A DNA stretch of 64,000 nucleotides from an uncultured Erythrobacter sp. (GCA_947493165.1 CANLPY010000001.1:2158566-2222565); one strand, 5' to 3'; counted from the first letter of the stretch, positions 28,154 through 39,127 are shown. Numbers and translations: made by a program. Notes: generated by a model from the letters alone, not told the origin.

Positions 28154-30409
28154 ATGTTAATGAAGACTGGGTTTGCGCTGACCGCGAAGGGCGTAGTCAG
28201 CGGATTGCTGTTTAGCACGTCGGCGGTCGCCATTGCGCAAGGTGCACCGATTGTTCAGCCAGGCCCGCCAGGGCAAGACGGACGCGTTTTGTCAGCGGAC
28301 GAAGCGACAAAAATCGCAGCGACGACATACTCGCCTGCAGATGTCTCTTTCATGCAAGGCATGATCGTTCATCACGAACAAGCGGTCCAAATGGCTGTCC
28401 TAGTTGCCGAACGAACGAACCGTGAAGAAATTGTCGCAATTGCAGGCCGTATTCAAGCCAGCCAAGCGGACGAAATTCAGTTCATGAAAACTTGGCTGGC
28501 TGAACGCGGCGAACCCACTGGTATGTCCGGCCCGCATGCCCATCATGCGCATATGACGATGGCAGGTATGGCTAGCCCGGATCAGATGGCAGCATTGGCA
28601 GCCGCGAACGCAGTTGAGTTTGATCGCCTGTTCCTAGAGCTGATGATCGCTCACCACGAAGGCGCGATCGACATGGTCGAAGACTTGCTTGAGCAACCAG
28701 GCAGTGCTGCGGATCCAGTGCTATTCAAGTTCGCCGGAGAGATTGAAACCGACCAAAAGTCCGAAATTGACCGGATGGATGCGATTCTTGCGACCCTTTC
28801 GCCTGATCCGCGCGCCACTCTGACCGCTGGATTCGACAATGCTGGGGAAGCCATCCTGAATTTGCGCAAAGTTGCAAGCCTTTCGAAGCCTGCTGGCTTC
28901 TTTGATCCAGCAAACCCGTCTGACTTACGCCCCGAAGTGCCCAAGGACGAAAAGGATAAAGAGACTGCAGCAAAAGCTGCCGCGTCCACCCCAGAGCAAG
29001 GCGAAACTCCGCTTCGCACGGAGGAAGAGAGCCTTACGCAGTTTGCCGAACGTTCGCCTCTGCTGGACTTTGCCAACACAGACATGGCGTTCTTTGACGA
29101 TATCATGGTCGCTGGCAGCTATCATGGCTTTAATATCTATCGGTTGGGTCAAGACGGTGCGCCTAACCTACTCAGTTCAGTCGTATGTCCGGGCGGACAA
29201 GGCGACGTCTCGGTTGTCAGCGACATTCTGATTATGAGCGTTGAGCAGACTCGTGGCCGGGTTGATTGCGGCCTGCAAGGCGTCGCTGAAGACGTGAGCC
29301 CTGAGCGTTTCCGCGGGCTGCGGGTGTTTGACATCTCTGACCTCGCAAGGCCGCGCCAGGTTGGGCAGGTCCAGACATGCCGGGGCAGCCACACGCATTC
29401 TATCGTTAGCGCAAATGACGAGAAGATTGTTGTTTACAACTCTGGCACGTCACGCATTCGCGATGAAGAAGAGCTCGCCGGATGCATTGGTGATATCGCG
29501 GGCGATACTCGTACCGCGCTATTCAGCATCGACGTAATCGAAATACCTTTGGCTGACCCTTCGCAGTCGCGGATAATAAGCTCACCGCGTGTATTCGCCG
29601 ATCCTGAAACGGGCAGCATCGCAGGCCTTTGGACTGGCGGCGAAAGCGAAGAGGGTGCTCAAGACACGCGTCCTACTGATGAATGCCATGATATCACGGT
29701 GTTCCCGTCGAAAAATCTGGCTGCAGGTGCATGTTCTGGCAATGGCATCTTGCTGGATATTTCTGATCCGATGAACCCGGTTCGGATTGATGCCGTCTTC
29801 GACAAAGGCTTTGCCTATTGGCACTCCGCAACCTTCAATAACGATGGCACCAAAGTCATCTTTACTGATGAGTGGGGCGGTGGTGGCCGCGCGCGCTGCC
29901 GTGCTTCCGATCCGCTAACATGGGGGGCAAACGCCATTTACGATGTGGTGGATGGCAAGCTTGAGTTCCGCAGCCATTATAAAATGCCAGCACCGCAAGG
30001 TGACAAGGAAAACTGCGTCGCTCACAATGGTTCCATCGTTCCTGTCCCCGGTCGCGATATCTTTGTGCAGTCATGGTATCAGGGCGGGATCAGTGTGATG
30101 GACTTCACAGATAGCGCGAACCCCAAAGAAATCGCCTATTTTGATCGCGGGGCTATCAATGAAGAACAGCTTGTGGTTGGTGGATACTGGTCTTCTTATT
30201 GGTACAATGGCCGGATCTACGGAACGGAGATTACCCGCGGTATAGATGTGTTTGCCTTGCAGCCCAGCGATCACTTAACGGCCGAGGAAATCGCCGCCGC
30301 CGAAGCTGCGCAATATGGTGACGCTCGTTTCAATCCACAAACTCAGACTGAGGTCACTTGGGATGAGGCGGTTGTCGAAGCTGCTATAAACAGCCGCAAG
30401 GGTGGTTGA
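28154..30409 (+). CDS. DUF305 and LVIVD beta-propeller fusion, secreted
   Basis: A 751-residue exported protein with a signal peptide cleaved near residue 28. The N-terminal part (about 45-210) is a DUF305 ferritin-like helical domain with the paired His motifs MIVHHEQAVQM (His73-74) and MIAHHEGAIDM (His167-168) and a His-rich loop at 128-133. DUF305 proteins are often linked to copper or other metal handling. After a low-complexity linker (about 275-315), the rest is an LVIVD-type propeller (repeats such as GLRVFDISDLARPRQVGQV and GILLDISDPMNPVRIDAV). Several Cys pairs suggest disulfides. Start chosen at the ATG 28154; the ATG two codons later is also possible. Substrate unknown. Confidence 0.85.
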   Translation: MLMKTGFALTAKGVVSGLLFSTSAVAIAQGAPIVQPGPPGQDGRVLSADEATKIAATTYSPADVSFMQGMIVHHEQAVQMAVLVAERTNREEIVAIAGRIQASQADEIQFMKTWLAERGEPTGMSGPHAHHAHMTMAGMASPDQMAALAAANAVEFDRLFLELMIAHHEGAIDMVEDLLEQPGSAADPVLFKFAGEIETDQKSEIDRMDAILATLSPDPRATLTAGFDNAGEAILNLRKVASLSKPAGFFDPANPSDLRPEVPKDEKDKETAAKAAASTPEQGETPLRTEEESLTQFAERSPLLDFANTDMAFFDDIMVAGSYHGFNIYRLGQDGAPNLLSSVVCPGGQGDVSVVSDILIMSVEQTRGRVDCGLQGVAEDVSPERFRGLRVFDISDLARPRQVGQVQTCRGSHTHSIVSANDEKIVVYNSGTSRIRDEEELAGCIGDIAGDTRTALFSIDVIEIPLADPSQSRIISSPRVFADPETGSIAGLWTGGESEEGAQDTRPTDECHDITVFPSKNLAAGACSGNGILLDISDPMNPVRIDAVFDKGFAYWHSATFNNDGTKVIFTDEWGGGGRARCRASDPLTWGANAIYDVVDGKLEFRSHYKMPAPQGDKENCVAHNGSIVPVPGRDIFVQSWYQGGISVMDFTDSANPKEIAYFDRGAINEEQLVVGGYWSSYWYNGRIYGTEITRGIDVFALQPSDHLTAEEIAAAEAAQYGDARFNPQTQTEVTWDEAVVEAAINSRKGG

Positions 30410-30444
30410 GTTGAGCTGATTGAGAGCCTTTGTAGGCTTAGCAA

Positions 30445-30491
30445 ACAGAAAGGGTGGGGCGGCATTTTAGCCATCCCGCCCTTTCTGTTTT
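30445..30491. terminator. Bidirectional terminator
   Basis: A 10-bp stem ACAGAAAGGG / CCCTTTCTGT (30445-30454, 30479-30488) extended by partly paired inner bases, with a T run on the plus strand and TTTG on the minus strand. It lies between two convergent genes and can serve both. Confidence 0.8.
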
Positions 30492-30502
30492 AGAGTGTTT
30501 AC

Positions 30503-32338
30503 TTACGTCTCTTTCGTTTTCGCGATCCACTGATCAACTTGCTTTTCAAGCACGCTTAGCGGAACAGAGCCGCCGCCCAGCACAGTATCGTGGAAGCCGC
30601 GGATATCGAATTTTTCACCCAACTCTTTCTCTGCTTTGGCTCGCAATTCTTGAATACGGATCATCCCGATTTTGTATGCGGTCGCTTGGCCTGGCATCAC
30701 GAAGTAGCGTTGCACTTCGGCTCTTACCTTGGCTTCTGGAATTGGTGAGTTGGCGAGGAAATAGTCGACTGCCTGCTGTTCGCTCCAACCCTTGGAGTGA
30801 ATGCCAGTATCAACGACGAGGCGAATGGCGCGCCACATCTCTGTCGTCAGGCGTCCAAAGTCTGAATATGGGTCTTTGTAAGCCCCCATCTCTTTGGCCA
30901 GCAACTCTGAATACAGACCCCACCCTTCGCCAAAAGCAGGGATATATCCGCCTTGAGCGCGGAATTTGGGAATGCCGGTCAACTCCTGTGCGATTGAGGA
31001 CTGCATGTGGTGCCCGGGGTTGCCTTCGTGATAGGCGATCACCTCAAGCGGCGGGATTGCCATCGCTCGCATGTCAGAAAGGTGCGCGTAATAGATACCC
31101 GGCCGCGACCCATCAGGCGTGCCGGGGCGATAATGCTGAGGGGCTCCATCCTGTTCGCGAAATGGTTCGACACGCCGCACTTCAAGGGGAGCCTTGGGCA
31201 AAACACCGAAAAATTCGGGCAATTTCGTATCAATGAACGCTAGGTGTTCTTCGGCGGCTTTAATGTAGTCGCGCGCGCCTTGATCATCGTTAGAGAAATA
31301 GAACTGATCGTCCTCTCTGATGAAAGAGAAGAATTCTTGCAGGCTGCCTTCGAAACCAACGGTGTCCTTGATGGCGATCATTTCTTCGCGAATACGAGCC
31401 ACTTCCGCGAGGCCAGTGTCATGAATCTCATCTGCGGTCAGCTCTGTCGTGGTCATCAGGCCCAAGCGATAATTATAGAAATCCGTGCCTTTGGTAAGCG
31501 CGCTAACCCCTTGCGCCTCCTCCAGAGTGTTGGGTCGATCTTCTGTAAACCAATCGACCACCCGCTGGTATGCTGGGGCCATTTTTTCCGTTAGCGCCGT
31601 GCGCGCATCTTCGCGCAGTTCATCGGCGCGTTCGTTGGTGATTGTGCCGTCCTCAAGTAACTTTTTCAGATGGTCTTCCGTCCCCGTCCACAGGGCTGAT
31701 GGTTCGCCGTCATCGAACGGCGCACCGCTAATCAGCTTGGTGGATTCGTCGATCACAGCATCATACGCAAACCGCGGGGGGCGGGTGCCAGCATCTGCAT
31801 TGGCTTGAGCGCGAACGAGCAATTGGTCGATAGCCGTGCCAATCCCCCCAAGCCTCGCGATGAAGGCTGCCATGTCGCTTTCGTCTTCAACCTTGTGTTG
31901 ACTCAGCAAGAAGCTGGGCAAGGCCGCATGCGTGCCATTCATTTGGTGCAGGATATAGGCTTGGTCATTGAATTCTGCTGCAGCTTCGGCTTGGTCTTTG
32001 CGAAATTGCCACATGTCCCATGAGAGCTTGGCCTCGTCGGTCAGCTCGTCATATTCGAAATTGGCTTCCATTTCTGCAGTAGCCGCCTGCCACCATTCGA
32101 TTTGTGCTTGCTGAGCCTCGACGCTGAAATCGTCGATCTTGTCATAATCTGTTTTGCGCCCGAGAGCTGTCTGACGGATTGGGCTGAACTTAAGCTCCTC
32201 CTCAAACTTCTCGTCGAACCATTGGTTCAAACATTCGGTCTGAGTGGTGGCGCATTCTATCGTTGCAACCGGTGCGCCCATCATATCGCATCCGGTCACG
32301 GCAACTGAAGCGAGGAGCAGAGCAGCATATTTTTTCAT
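30503..32338 (-). CDS. DUF885 family lipoprotein, putative zinc peptidase
   Basis: A 611-residue predicted lipoprotein (signal ends VAVTGC, Cys17). It belongs to DUF885, whose core motif HExxPGHxxQ appears here as HEGNPGHHMQ, with a downstream GEGW that probably supplies the third metal ligand; these features resemble M32/M3-type metallopeptidases. The family is abundant in sphingomonads and assumed to be peptidases of the periplasm. The ATG at 32338 is chosen over the TTG-like frame at 32353 because it starts the signal peptide. Monocistronic, with terminators on both sides. Confidence 0.88.
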   Translation of the reverse strand: MKKYAALLLASVAVTGCDMMGAPVATIECATTQTECLNQWFDEKFEEELKFSPIRQTALGRKTDYDKIDDFSVEAQQAQIEWWQAATAEMEANFEYDELTDEAKLSWDMWQFRKDQAEAAAEFNDQAYILHQMNGTHAALPSFLLSQHKVEDESDMAAFIARLGGIGTAIDQLLVRAQANADAGTRPPRFAYDAVIDESTKLISGAPFDDGEPSALWTGTEDHLKKLLEDGTITNERADELREDARTALTEKMAPAYQRVVDWFTEDRPNTLEEAQGVSALTKGTDFYNYRLGLMTTTELTADEIHDTGLAEVARIREEMIAIKDTVGFEGSLQEFFSFIREDDQFYFSNDDQGARDYIKAAEEHLAFIDTKLPEFFGVLPKAPLEVRRVEPFREQDGAPQHYRPGTPDGSRPGIYYAHLSDMRAMAIPPLEVIAYHEGNPGHHMQSSIAQELTGIPKFRAQGGYIPAFGEGWGLYSELLAKEMGAYKDPYSDFGRLTTEMWRAIRLVVDTGIHSKGWSEQQAVDYFLANSPIPEAKVRAEVQRYFVMPGQATAYKIGMIRIQELRAKAEKELGEKFDIRGFHDTVLGGGSVPLSVLEKQVDQWIAKTKET

Positions 32339-32428
32339 GACATCTATTTCCATTTGTTTCCCACGTTATCGCCGATCATGCGTCAGGTTTAAAGGAATGG
32401 GAAGGTGCGAATTTGCGCGGCAGCTATG

Positions 32429-32468
32429 AAAAAGGCCCCAGCGGATCGCTCCACCGGGGCCTTTCTTT
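32429..32468 (-). terminator. Terminator after groEL
   Basis: GGCCCC/GGGGCC arms (32434-32439, 32456-32461), extended by A/T pairs and with a partly paired interior. It is followed on the minus strand by TTTTTC. It is located 25 bases after the groEL stop codon. Confidence 0.82.
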
Positions 32469-32492
32469 AAAGCAAAAGGTTTTGGCGCGAGC

Positions 32493-34178
<1,686 letters not shown>

Positions 34179-34202
34179 TTAGAAAACAAATGGGTGTGCG
34201 GC

Positions 34203-34490
34203 TCAGCCGATCACGCCCATGATGTCGCTTTCCTTCATGATTAGCAGGTCTTCACCGTCGATCTTTACTTCGGTGCCGGACCATTTGCCGAAGAGCACAC
34301 GGTCGCCAGCCTTGACGTCGAGAGCGACGCGAGCACCGCTATCGTCACGGGCGCCATCGCCTACGGAGACGACTTCGCCTTCGCTTGGCTTTTCTTGGGC
34401 AGAGTCTGGAATGATGATGCCGCCAGCGGTTTTCTGGTCGGCTTCGATGCGGCGGACCACAACGCGGTCGTGCAGCGGACGAAATGCCAT
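34203..34490 (-). CDS. groES: 10 kDa co-chaperonin GroES
   Basis: A 95-residue co-chaperonin that caps GroEL. The N-terminal [15 protein letters not shown] and the mobile-loop segment [10 protein letters not shown] are typical. First gene of the groESL operon, behind a sigma-32 promoter and a CIRCE element, so it is probably both heat induced and HrcA repressed. No hrcA gene lies in the window. Confidence 0.99.
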   Translation of the reverse strand: MAFRPLHDRVVVRRIEADQKTAGGIIIPDSAQEKPSEGEVVSVGDGARDDSGARVALDVKAGDRVLFGKWSGTEVKIDGEDLLIMKESDIMGVIG

Positions 34491-34523
34491 GATTGATGAC
34501 CTTTCTTATGAGGTTGAAAAAAC

Positions 34524-34550
34524 TTGGCACTCTCCCCTTGAGAGTGCCAG
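34524..34550 (-). promoter_or_regulatory. CIRCE operator (HrcA site)
   Basis: Inverted repeat TTGGCACTC-N9-GAGTGCCAG, one base per arm away from the CIRCE consensus TTAGCACTC-N9-GAGTGCTAA. It lies 34 bases before groES and just downstream of the heat-shock promoter, the standard repression position for HrcA. Confidence 0.92.
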
Positions 34551-34558
34551 TGCGCTGC

Positions 34559-34587
34559 AAATGGGGATCGGCGCAGTGCGAGTCAAC
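34559..34587 (-). promoter_or_regulatory. Sigma-32-type heat-shock promoter of groESL
   Basis: Read on the minus strand: a -35 GTTGACT at 34587-34581, a 14-base spacer, then CCCCATTT at 34566-34559. This fits the heat-shock consensus (CTTGAAA, N11-16, CCCCATNT). The CIRCE element begins at the predicted transcription start. Confidence 0.7.
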
Positions 34588-34632
34588 ACACGCAGTCGCA
34601 CTTTTTTCGTTCAGATTTTCTGGCGACCGTTA

Positions 34633-36021
34633 TCAGGGCCGCGTGGACAGGTGGAGCTTGTCACGCAGCATCCACCGCCAAGTTAGAAAAATTGCCGCAA
34701 AGGTGAGGCCCACAGCCAATCCAATCCAGACTCCGACGCCTGCCAACGGGGTGTAGATACCAAGTCCCAATGCCAGCCCGAAGCCGGGGACCCAATAGCT
34801 GAAAATTGCGATCCACATCGGGACTCTCGTGTCTTGCAATCCGCGCAGCGCTCCGGCAGCCACCGCTTGAACGCCATCGACCAATTGAAATGCTGCCGCG
34901 AGGACGAGAAATTGCAGCGCAAAAAAAATCAATGCAGCGTTCTTCGGATCGGCCAAATCAACGAAAATCGTAAGCAAATATTCTGGGATCAGCACCATTG
35001 TGATTGCCGTAATGGCCATGAAACCTGTTCCGATGCAAAGTGCGACCCACCCAGCCAATCTTATGCCTTCGATTTCGCGAGCACCGTAGTGATAACCGAC
35101 ACGAATGGTCGCCGCCTGCCCCACGCCAAATGGCACTTGAAACGCTAAAGCGGCGATATTGAGTGCAACGATATGCCCAGCCAATTCTGCCGCGCCGATC
35201 CGGCCCATAAGGAAGGCTGCGGCGCTGAACACTCCAGCTTCTGCTGTAACAGTCAGCGCTATCGGCGCACCAATCCGCACTATTGTGCCAAACCGTGTCC
35301 AGTCTGGCCTCCAAAAGCGATAGAATATGCGAAAGCGCGCCAGCGTTGGATTGGCCAAAATTATAGCGACATAAGAAGCGAGGGTCACGAAGGCGGTTAT
35401 GATCGTTGCCACCGCAGCGCCAGTAAGGCCTAGCTCCGGCGCACCAAAGTTGCCGAAGATGAAAGCATAGTTCGCGAGAGCATTCACCGGAATGCCTAAC
35501 GCTGTGATTGCGGTTGCAACGACCGGACGCCCCAGAGCGGACACGTAGTTGCGAAGAACTGCGGCAAGCAGCATTGGTATAAGCGAAAATATGATGACTT
35601 GATTGTATTCGTTCGCAAGTTGGATGATCGCCGGCTCTTGCCCGGTCAGGCGCATTGCCGGATCCAGCAGCAAGGCAAGTCCCATCCCGCCAAGGCCTGA
35701 GATTACAGCGAGCCAAAACGCCATGCGTGTGGCACGGCGGACAGGTCTAAAAGATGGGGTCCGTGAACCTATCGCCTCTGCGATAAGAGGAGCGACGGCG
35801 CCAACCAATGAGGCAAGTGACCAGACGACCAGTCCAAACAAACCAGCCGCCAGACCCGACGCGGCTAAGGGCTCTTCCCCGAGGCGGGCGATGAAGATAA
35901 CATCCACGATATAGATCGACATTTGCAGCAGGTTGGCAAGCGCAAGCGGGCCCGCGAGCATCATCGTCTCGCGCAGTTCTTTTCCCCATGTGTAGGTTTC
36001 AAGAGGTGCTGTTTCGCGCAT
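34633..36021 (-). CDS. MATE family efflux transporter
   Basis: A 462-residue protein with about twelve hydrophobic segments arranged as two homologous halves. MATE (NorM-like) signatures include the N-terminal LAGPLALANLLQMSIYIVDVIFIARLG and the second-half VPFGVGQAATIRVGYHYGA. Such transporters export organic cations or drugs by Na+ or H+ antiport; the substrate is unknown. It starts at the ATG 36021 and ends 46 bases before the groESL promoter on the same strand, with no clear terminator between. Confidence 0.93.
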   Translation of the reverse strand: MRETAPLETYTWGKELRETMMLAGPLALANLLQMSIYIVDVIFIARLGEEPLAASGLAAGLFGLVVWSLASLVGAVAPLIAEAIGSRTPSFRPVRRATRMAFWLAVISGLGGMGLALLLDPAMRLTGQEPAIIQLANEYNQVIIFSLIPMLLAAVLRNYVSALGRPVVATAITALGIPVNALANYAFIFGNFGAPELGLTGAAVATIITAFVTLASYVAIILANPTLARFRIFYRFWRPDWTRFGTIVRIGAPIALTVTAEAGVFSAAAFLMGRIGAAELAGHIVALNIAALAFQVPFGVGQAATIRVGYHYGAREIEGIRLAGWVALCIGTGFMAITAITMVLIPEYLLTIFVDLADPKNAALIFFALQFLVLAAAFQLVDGVQAVAAGALRGLQDTRVPMWIAIFSYWVPGFGLALGLGIYTPLAGVGVWIGLAVGLTFAAIFLTWRWMLRDKLHLSTRP

Positions 36022-36232
36022 AAAGCCGACCCGAATACGCGCGTGGTTGAGTCGAGGGAAGCGCTAGTTTGGCGTACTGAATATTCCAGTTCTTTCTGAG
36101 GTGGCCGCGTCACAGTCCGCCGGTTCATGGACCATCTTAAGAATGGCCTTGTCTTGAAGAATTCCGGCGATGATCTTGGCGATGGTCGAATTGTCGATCG
36201 GCCCGTGCACATGGTCTGCAGAAAGAAAAATG

Positions 36233-36260
36233 GAAAAAGGCGGCACCTTGCGGCACCGCC
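36233..36260 (-). terminator. Terminator after rplL
   Basis: A 9-bp stem (36239-36247 with 36252-36260, two G-T pairs in the RNA) and 4-base loop, followed on the minus strand by TTTTT. It lies 48 bases after the rplL stop. The rest of the 286-base gap up to the MATE gene contains no gene I can support. Confidence 0.85.
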
Positions 36261-36307
36261 CTCCCATCTGCAGGCGCTTCAAGACACCTACAAAACCCTT
36301 GGCAGGA

Positions 36308-36685
36308 TTACTTGAGCTCGACGGTACCGCCGGCTGCTTCAATCTTGCCTTTGATTTCTTCAGCTTCTGCCTTGGCAACGCCTTCTTTAAGAGGCTTCGG
36401 CGCGCCTTCGACAAGACCCTTGGCTTCAGTAAGGCCGAGACCAGTGATGGCACGGACTTCCTTGATCACTTGGATCTTCTTGCCGCCGTCGCCGGTAAGA
36501 ATGACGTCAAATTCGTCCTTCTCTTCAGCAGCTGCGCCGGCATCGCCGCCACCAGCTGGGCCAGCGACTGCAACAGCCGCAGCAGCGCTCACGCCCCACT
36601 CTTCTTCAAGAGCAGTGGCCAGTTCAGCCGCCTCGAGGACGGTCAGTTTCGAAAGTTCTTCAACAAGCTTGGCAATATCAGCCAT
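36308..36685 (-). CDS. rplL: 50S ribosomal protein L7/L12
   Basis: A 125-residue stalk protein that recruits translation GTPases. The N-terminal dimerisation domain ([31 protein letters not shown]), Ala/Gly hinge (about 36-52) and C-terminal factor-binding domain (EKDEFDVIL...GGTVELK) are intact. The ATG at 36685 is the family start. It follows rplJ by 89 bases, as is usual, and ends at a terminator; unusually, rpoB does not follow. Confidence 0.99.
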   Translation of the reverse strand: MADIAKLVEELSKLTVLEAAELATALEEEWGVSAAAAVAVAGPAGGGDAGAAAEEKDEFDVILTGDGGKKIQVIKEVRAITGLGLTEAKGLVEGAPKPLKEGVAKAEAEEIKGKIEAAGGTVELK

Positions 36686-36774
36686 GATGTTCACTCCAAT
36701 AAATCGGGGCGGCTTCTGTATTCCACCAAACCCCATAAACGTGGTTCAAAATCGCGTTTGCGAAAGCGTCTCTG

Positions 36775-37290
36775 TTAAGCGGCATCCTTGGCGCCATAGG
36801 CACCAAATACGCGGGCAAGTTTGTTGGCTGGTGCGTTAACGACCTGAGCAACCTTGGTTGCTGGGGCGTTGACGAGGCCAACGATTTTGCCGCGCAGCTC
36901 GTCGAGGCTAGGCATCGAGGCCAATGACCTCACACCAGCTTCATCGAGCACCTGCGTGCCCATTGAGCCACCGACGATTTCCAGCTTGTCATTCGCTTTG
37001 GCGAATTCGACAGCAGCCTTGGCAGCTGCAACCGGGTCTTCAGACCAGGCAAGCGCGGTTGGGCCTGTGAGGTATTCCTCAATCCCAACGTAATCGGTGT
37101 CTTTCAGGGCGAGCTTGGCGAGACGGTTCTTCGCAACCTTGTAGGATGCACCGGCTTCACGCATCTTCCCGCGCAGTTCAGTGGACTGGTCCACCGTCAG
37201 GCCGAGGTTACGAGTGACAACCACCACACCAACCTCATTGAAGACGTCGTTGAGCTGGGCAACTGCGTCGGCTTTTTGCGAACGATCCAT
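36775..37290 (-). CDS. rplJ: 50S ribosomal protein L10
   Basis: A 171-residue protein that anchors L7/L12 dimers to 23S rRNA at the base of the stalk. [17 protein letters not shown], the central KNRLAKLAL and the C-terminal L12-binding helices are typical. Preceded by GGAG and a 270-base leader with hairpins, where L10 itself is expected to bind and repress translation. Confidence 0.98.
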   Translation of the reverse strand: MDRSQKADAVAQLNDVFNEVGVVVVTRNLGLTVDQSTELRGKMREAGASYKVAKNRLAKLALKDTDYVGIEEYLTGPTALAWSEDPVAAAKAAVEFAKANDKLEIVGGSMGTQVLDEAGVRSLASMPSLDELRGKIVGLVNAPATKVAQVVNAPANKLARVFGAYGAKDAA

Positions 37291-37445
37291 GCTTTTGCTC
37301 CTTCACTAATGATCGCCCAGCTTATGCCGAGCGACCGGCTCACAATTGGACTTGCCGCTAACCGACAAGACCGAAGGTCCATTGATGGGGAAGGAGGATG
37401 TGCCAAGTGACACGGTTGCAAACGCTGAAATTGCGCCGCTGAATT
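37291..37445 (-). promoter_or_regulatory. Putative L10 leader of rplJL
   Basis: The untranslated region before rplJ can form several hairpins, including GACC-GAA-GGTC (37369-37379) and a GCCG/CGGC hairpin near 37326-37338. In bacteria L10 or L10-(L12)4 binds such a leader to control rplJL. I infer it from position and structure; I did not match a defined kink-turn. Confidence 0.35.
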
Positions 37446-37468
37446 CTCATTTCCCCGTCTAGGCTGGA

Positions 37469-37497
37469 AATTAAGAAAGCCAGATTGCTTTCACCAA
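37469..37497 (-). promoter_or_regulatory. Candidate rplJL promoter
   Basis: On the minus strand, TTGGTG (37497-37492) and TTAATT (37474-37469) with a 17-base spacer. This would give a leader of about 170 bases before rplJ. It lies 65 bases past the stop codon of the upstream membrane-protein gene. Confidence 0.4.
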
Positions 37498-37561
37498 CTG
37501 TCTTGGACGGATGACCTGACGAGCAGGTCGGCACGGGCGATTAGCGGAAGGGCCAAAAGAG

Positions 37562-38341
37562 TCAAGCTGTTTGCGGCTTGTCGGTGCCTTCTGGCAAAAG
37601 CGAAACACCTTTCCGGCTAGCCGCGTTTCTGGCAGCGATCACACTGGACGCAACCATGCTAAGCGCAAGAAAGCCAACCACCGCTGAATCCACTGCCATG
37701 ATCGTCCAGTCGAAAGCTGGCCCGCCGGTTATGATCGCCGCTGCGCTCAATGCATAGTGCACGACCATTAGTGGCAAGACCCCTGCCAAAAAAAGTCCGA
37801 CTGAATAGAAAAAACTACCTTGCATAATCTGCGCTGACCGAAATGGGCCAATCGCTCCATTGCCTAGGGGCCACGCGACAAACCAAGCGAAAAGATATAT
37901 CGTGATGATCTGCAAAACTATGGCTGAGACCACGTTGAATGTTGTTTCGGCGGTGTCCTCGAGGCCTAAGAGCGCACTGACATCAGGCCCAAACAGGGTG
38001 AAGGCGGACATTGCCCCGTTCAAGGCAAAGAGGACGGCGAAAAGCCCTATGGCAGGCCATTGGATAGAGCGCGCAAGAATGGCAGAACGATCAAACATCA
38101 TGAAGCGGACCAGCCAATATCCGGGCAATAGCAGCGAGAGAACTTTCAGCATCCCAAATTGCATACGCGAAGGCTCATTTTCAGCAGCAATCGCCCCCTC
38201 GGGCCCGGTATACATGCCCGCCTGCATCTCGACCGCATGCTGGATGAATTCCACCACGACAGGGATCGCGAACAATATTGGGCACGCAAGTGCGAAAGCC
38301 CAGATCGAGCTGTAAATCTGCTTGATATCCGTCCACATCAT
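37562..38341 (-). CDS. Multi-pass membrane protein of unknown function
   Basis: A 259-residue protein with about six hydrophobic segments (near 14-34, 62-82, 95-116, 132-160, 178-205 and 215-240). I do not recognise the family. Its ATG overlaps the stop of the XRE regulator gene by four bases (ATGA), so the two are translationally coupled. It is the last gene of the cassette that includes a DUF2975 protein and a 43-residue peptide. A role together with the other membrane protein of the cassette is plausible but unproven. Confidence 0.85.
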   Translation of the reverse strand: MMWTDIKQIYSSIWAFALACPILFAIPVVVEFIQHAVEMQAGMYTGPEGAIAAENEPSRMQFGMLKVLSLLLPGYWLVRFMMFDRSAILARSIQWPAIGLFAVLFALNGAMSAFTLFGPDVSALLGLEDTAETTFNVVSAIVLQIITIYLFAWFVAWPLGNGAIGPFRSAQIMQGSFFYSVGLFLAGVLPLMVVHYALSAAAIITGGPAFDWTIMAVDSAVVGFLALSMVASSVIAARNAASRKGVSLLPEGTDKPQTA

Positions 38342-38571
38342 TCGTGCCCTTTTTCGTCATAGGTCATTAGATCACCCGGCTGACACTCGAGCTCGCGGCA
38401 GATAGCCTCAAGCGTTGAGAAACGGATCGCCTTGGCCTTGCCGGTCTTCAGGATCGACAGGTTGGCGAGGGTCAGGCCCACACGTTCTGCGAGCTCTGTG
38501 AGGGTCATGCGGCGGTCGTGCAGCAGATCGTCGAGTTTGACCATGATATTGGTTCCTTTTTCGGCTGGCAT
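38338..38571 (-). CDS. XRE-family helix-turn-helix regulator (YozG-like)
   Basis: A 77-residue Cro/C1-type regulator. The helix-turn-helix TELAERVGLTLANLSILKTGKAKAIR fills the centre and CRELECQPGDLMTY is the typical end of this short family. Two starts are possible: the ATG at 38571, overlapping the preceding TGA (TGATG) with AAAGGGA upstream, or the ATG at 38544 with AAAGGA, which matches the usual family start. Small HTH proteins of this type commonly sit beside DUF2975 genes, as here. It may bind the large inverted repeat before the operon (inference). Confidence 0.9.
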   Translation of the reverse strand: MPAEKGTNIMVKLDDLLHDRRMTLTELAERVGLTLANLSILKTGKAKAIRFSTLEAICRELECQPGDLMTYDEKGHE

Positions 38572-39104
38572 CAGACGGTCCCTTTCAGATCATCGCGCAT
38601 TGCAGCGCCGTGCTTGAACACACGGGCGAGGATGAAGAGCGTTAATGAAAGTAGTAGAGCGCTCAAAGAAAGTTCTTCACCTGACACCAACGCTTCTAAA
38701 GGGCTGATCCGAGCGACTGTGATTCCTAAGAAGAAAAGACCCGCCGAGGCTGCTTGATAGGCTAGAGCGAGAAGGGCCATCGTTTTAAGTCGGTCTGCAT
38801 TTTCGGCGGAGAACGGATCTCCTTCGCCAACACTTCGCACAATACGCCACAGTAGAAGCGTAAAATAGAATGCCATGATTGTAGCGCCAAAGGCGAGCAG
38901 CATGGCCAAAGGCAACTCTGGAAAATGAGTTGGATCGAGGCCGGTGGCGGACTCGGGGATAGGCCCTAGGAGGCCGGTTTGCCACACCATAAACGTGCCA
39001 AAACCGAGCAATATGAGCAACGCGCCAGCGGCAAAGATCGCCATAAATATCCAAAGTAAGAATTCACCTGCACGAAAAAGCGGGTCGTTAGGTTTGCTGT
39101 TCAT
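38571..39104 (-). CDS. DUF2975 domain-containing membrane protein
   Basis: A 177-residue protein with four hydrophobic segments (about 15-40, 62-87, 105-125 and 143-160). It carries the DUF2975 pattern: GEGDPFSAENADRLKTMALLALAYQ in the middle and LARVFKHGAAMRDDLKGTV at the end. The ATG at 39104 is preferred over 39131 because AAAGGAA lies seven bases upstream. Its stop overlaps the start of the XRE regulator (TGATG). Function unknown; DUF2975 plus a short HTH gene is a recurrent pair in bacteria. Confidence 0.9.
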   Translation of the reverse strand: MNSKPNDPLFRAGEFLLWIFMAIFAAGALLILLGFGTFMVWQTGLLGPIPESATGLDPTHFPELPLAMLLAFGATIMAFYFTLLLWRIVRSVGEGDPFSAENADRLKTMALLALAYQAASAGLFFLGITVARISPLEALVSGEELSLSALLLSLTLFILARVFKHGAAMRDDLKGTV

Positions 39105-39127
39105 AACCGAGTTCCTTTCATCCCAAC

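Noticed and set aside
30454-31236. A 260-codon plus-strand frame opposite the DUF885 gene
   Set aside because: It is antisense to a well supported family gene and begins inside a terminator; low-complexity Arg/Ser/Leu translation.
36064-36453. A 129-codon minus-strand frame across the rplL end
   Set aside because: It overlaps rplL in another frame and spans its terminator; no domain seen.
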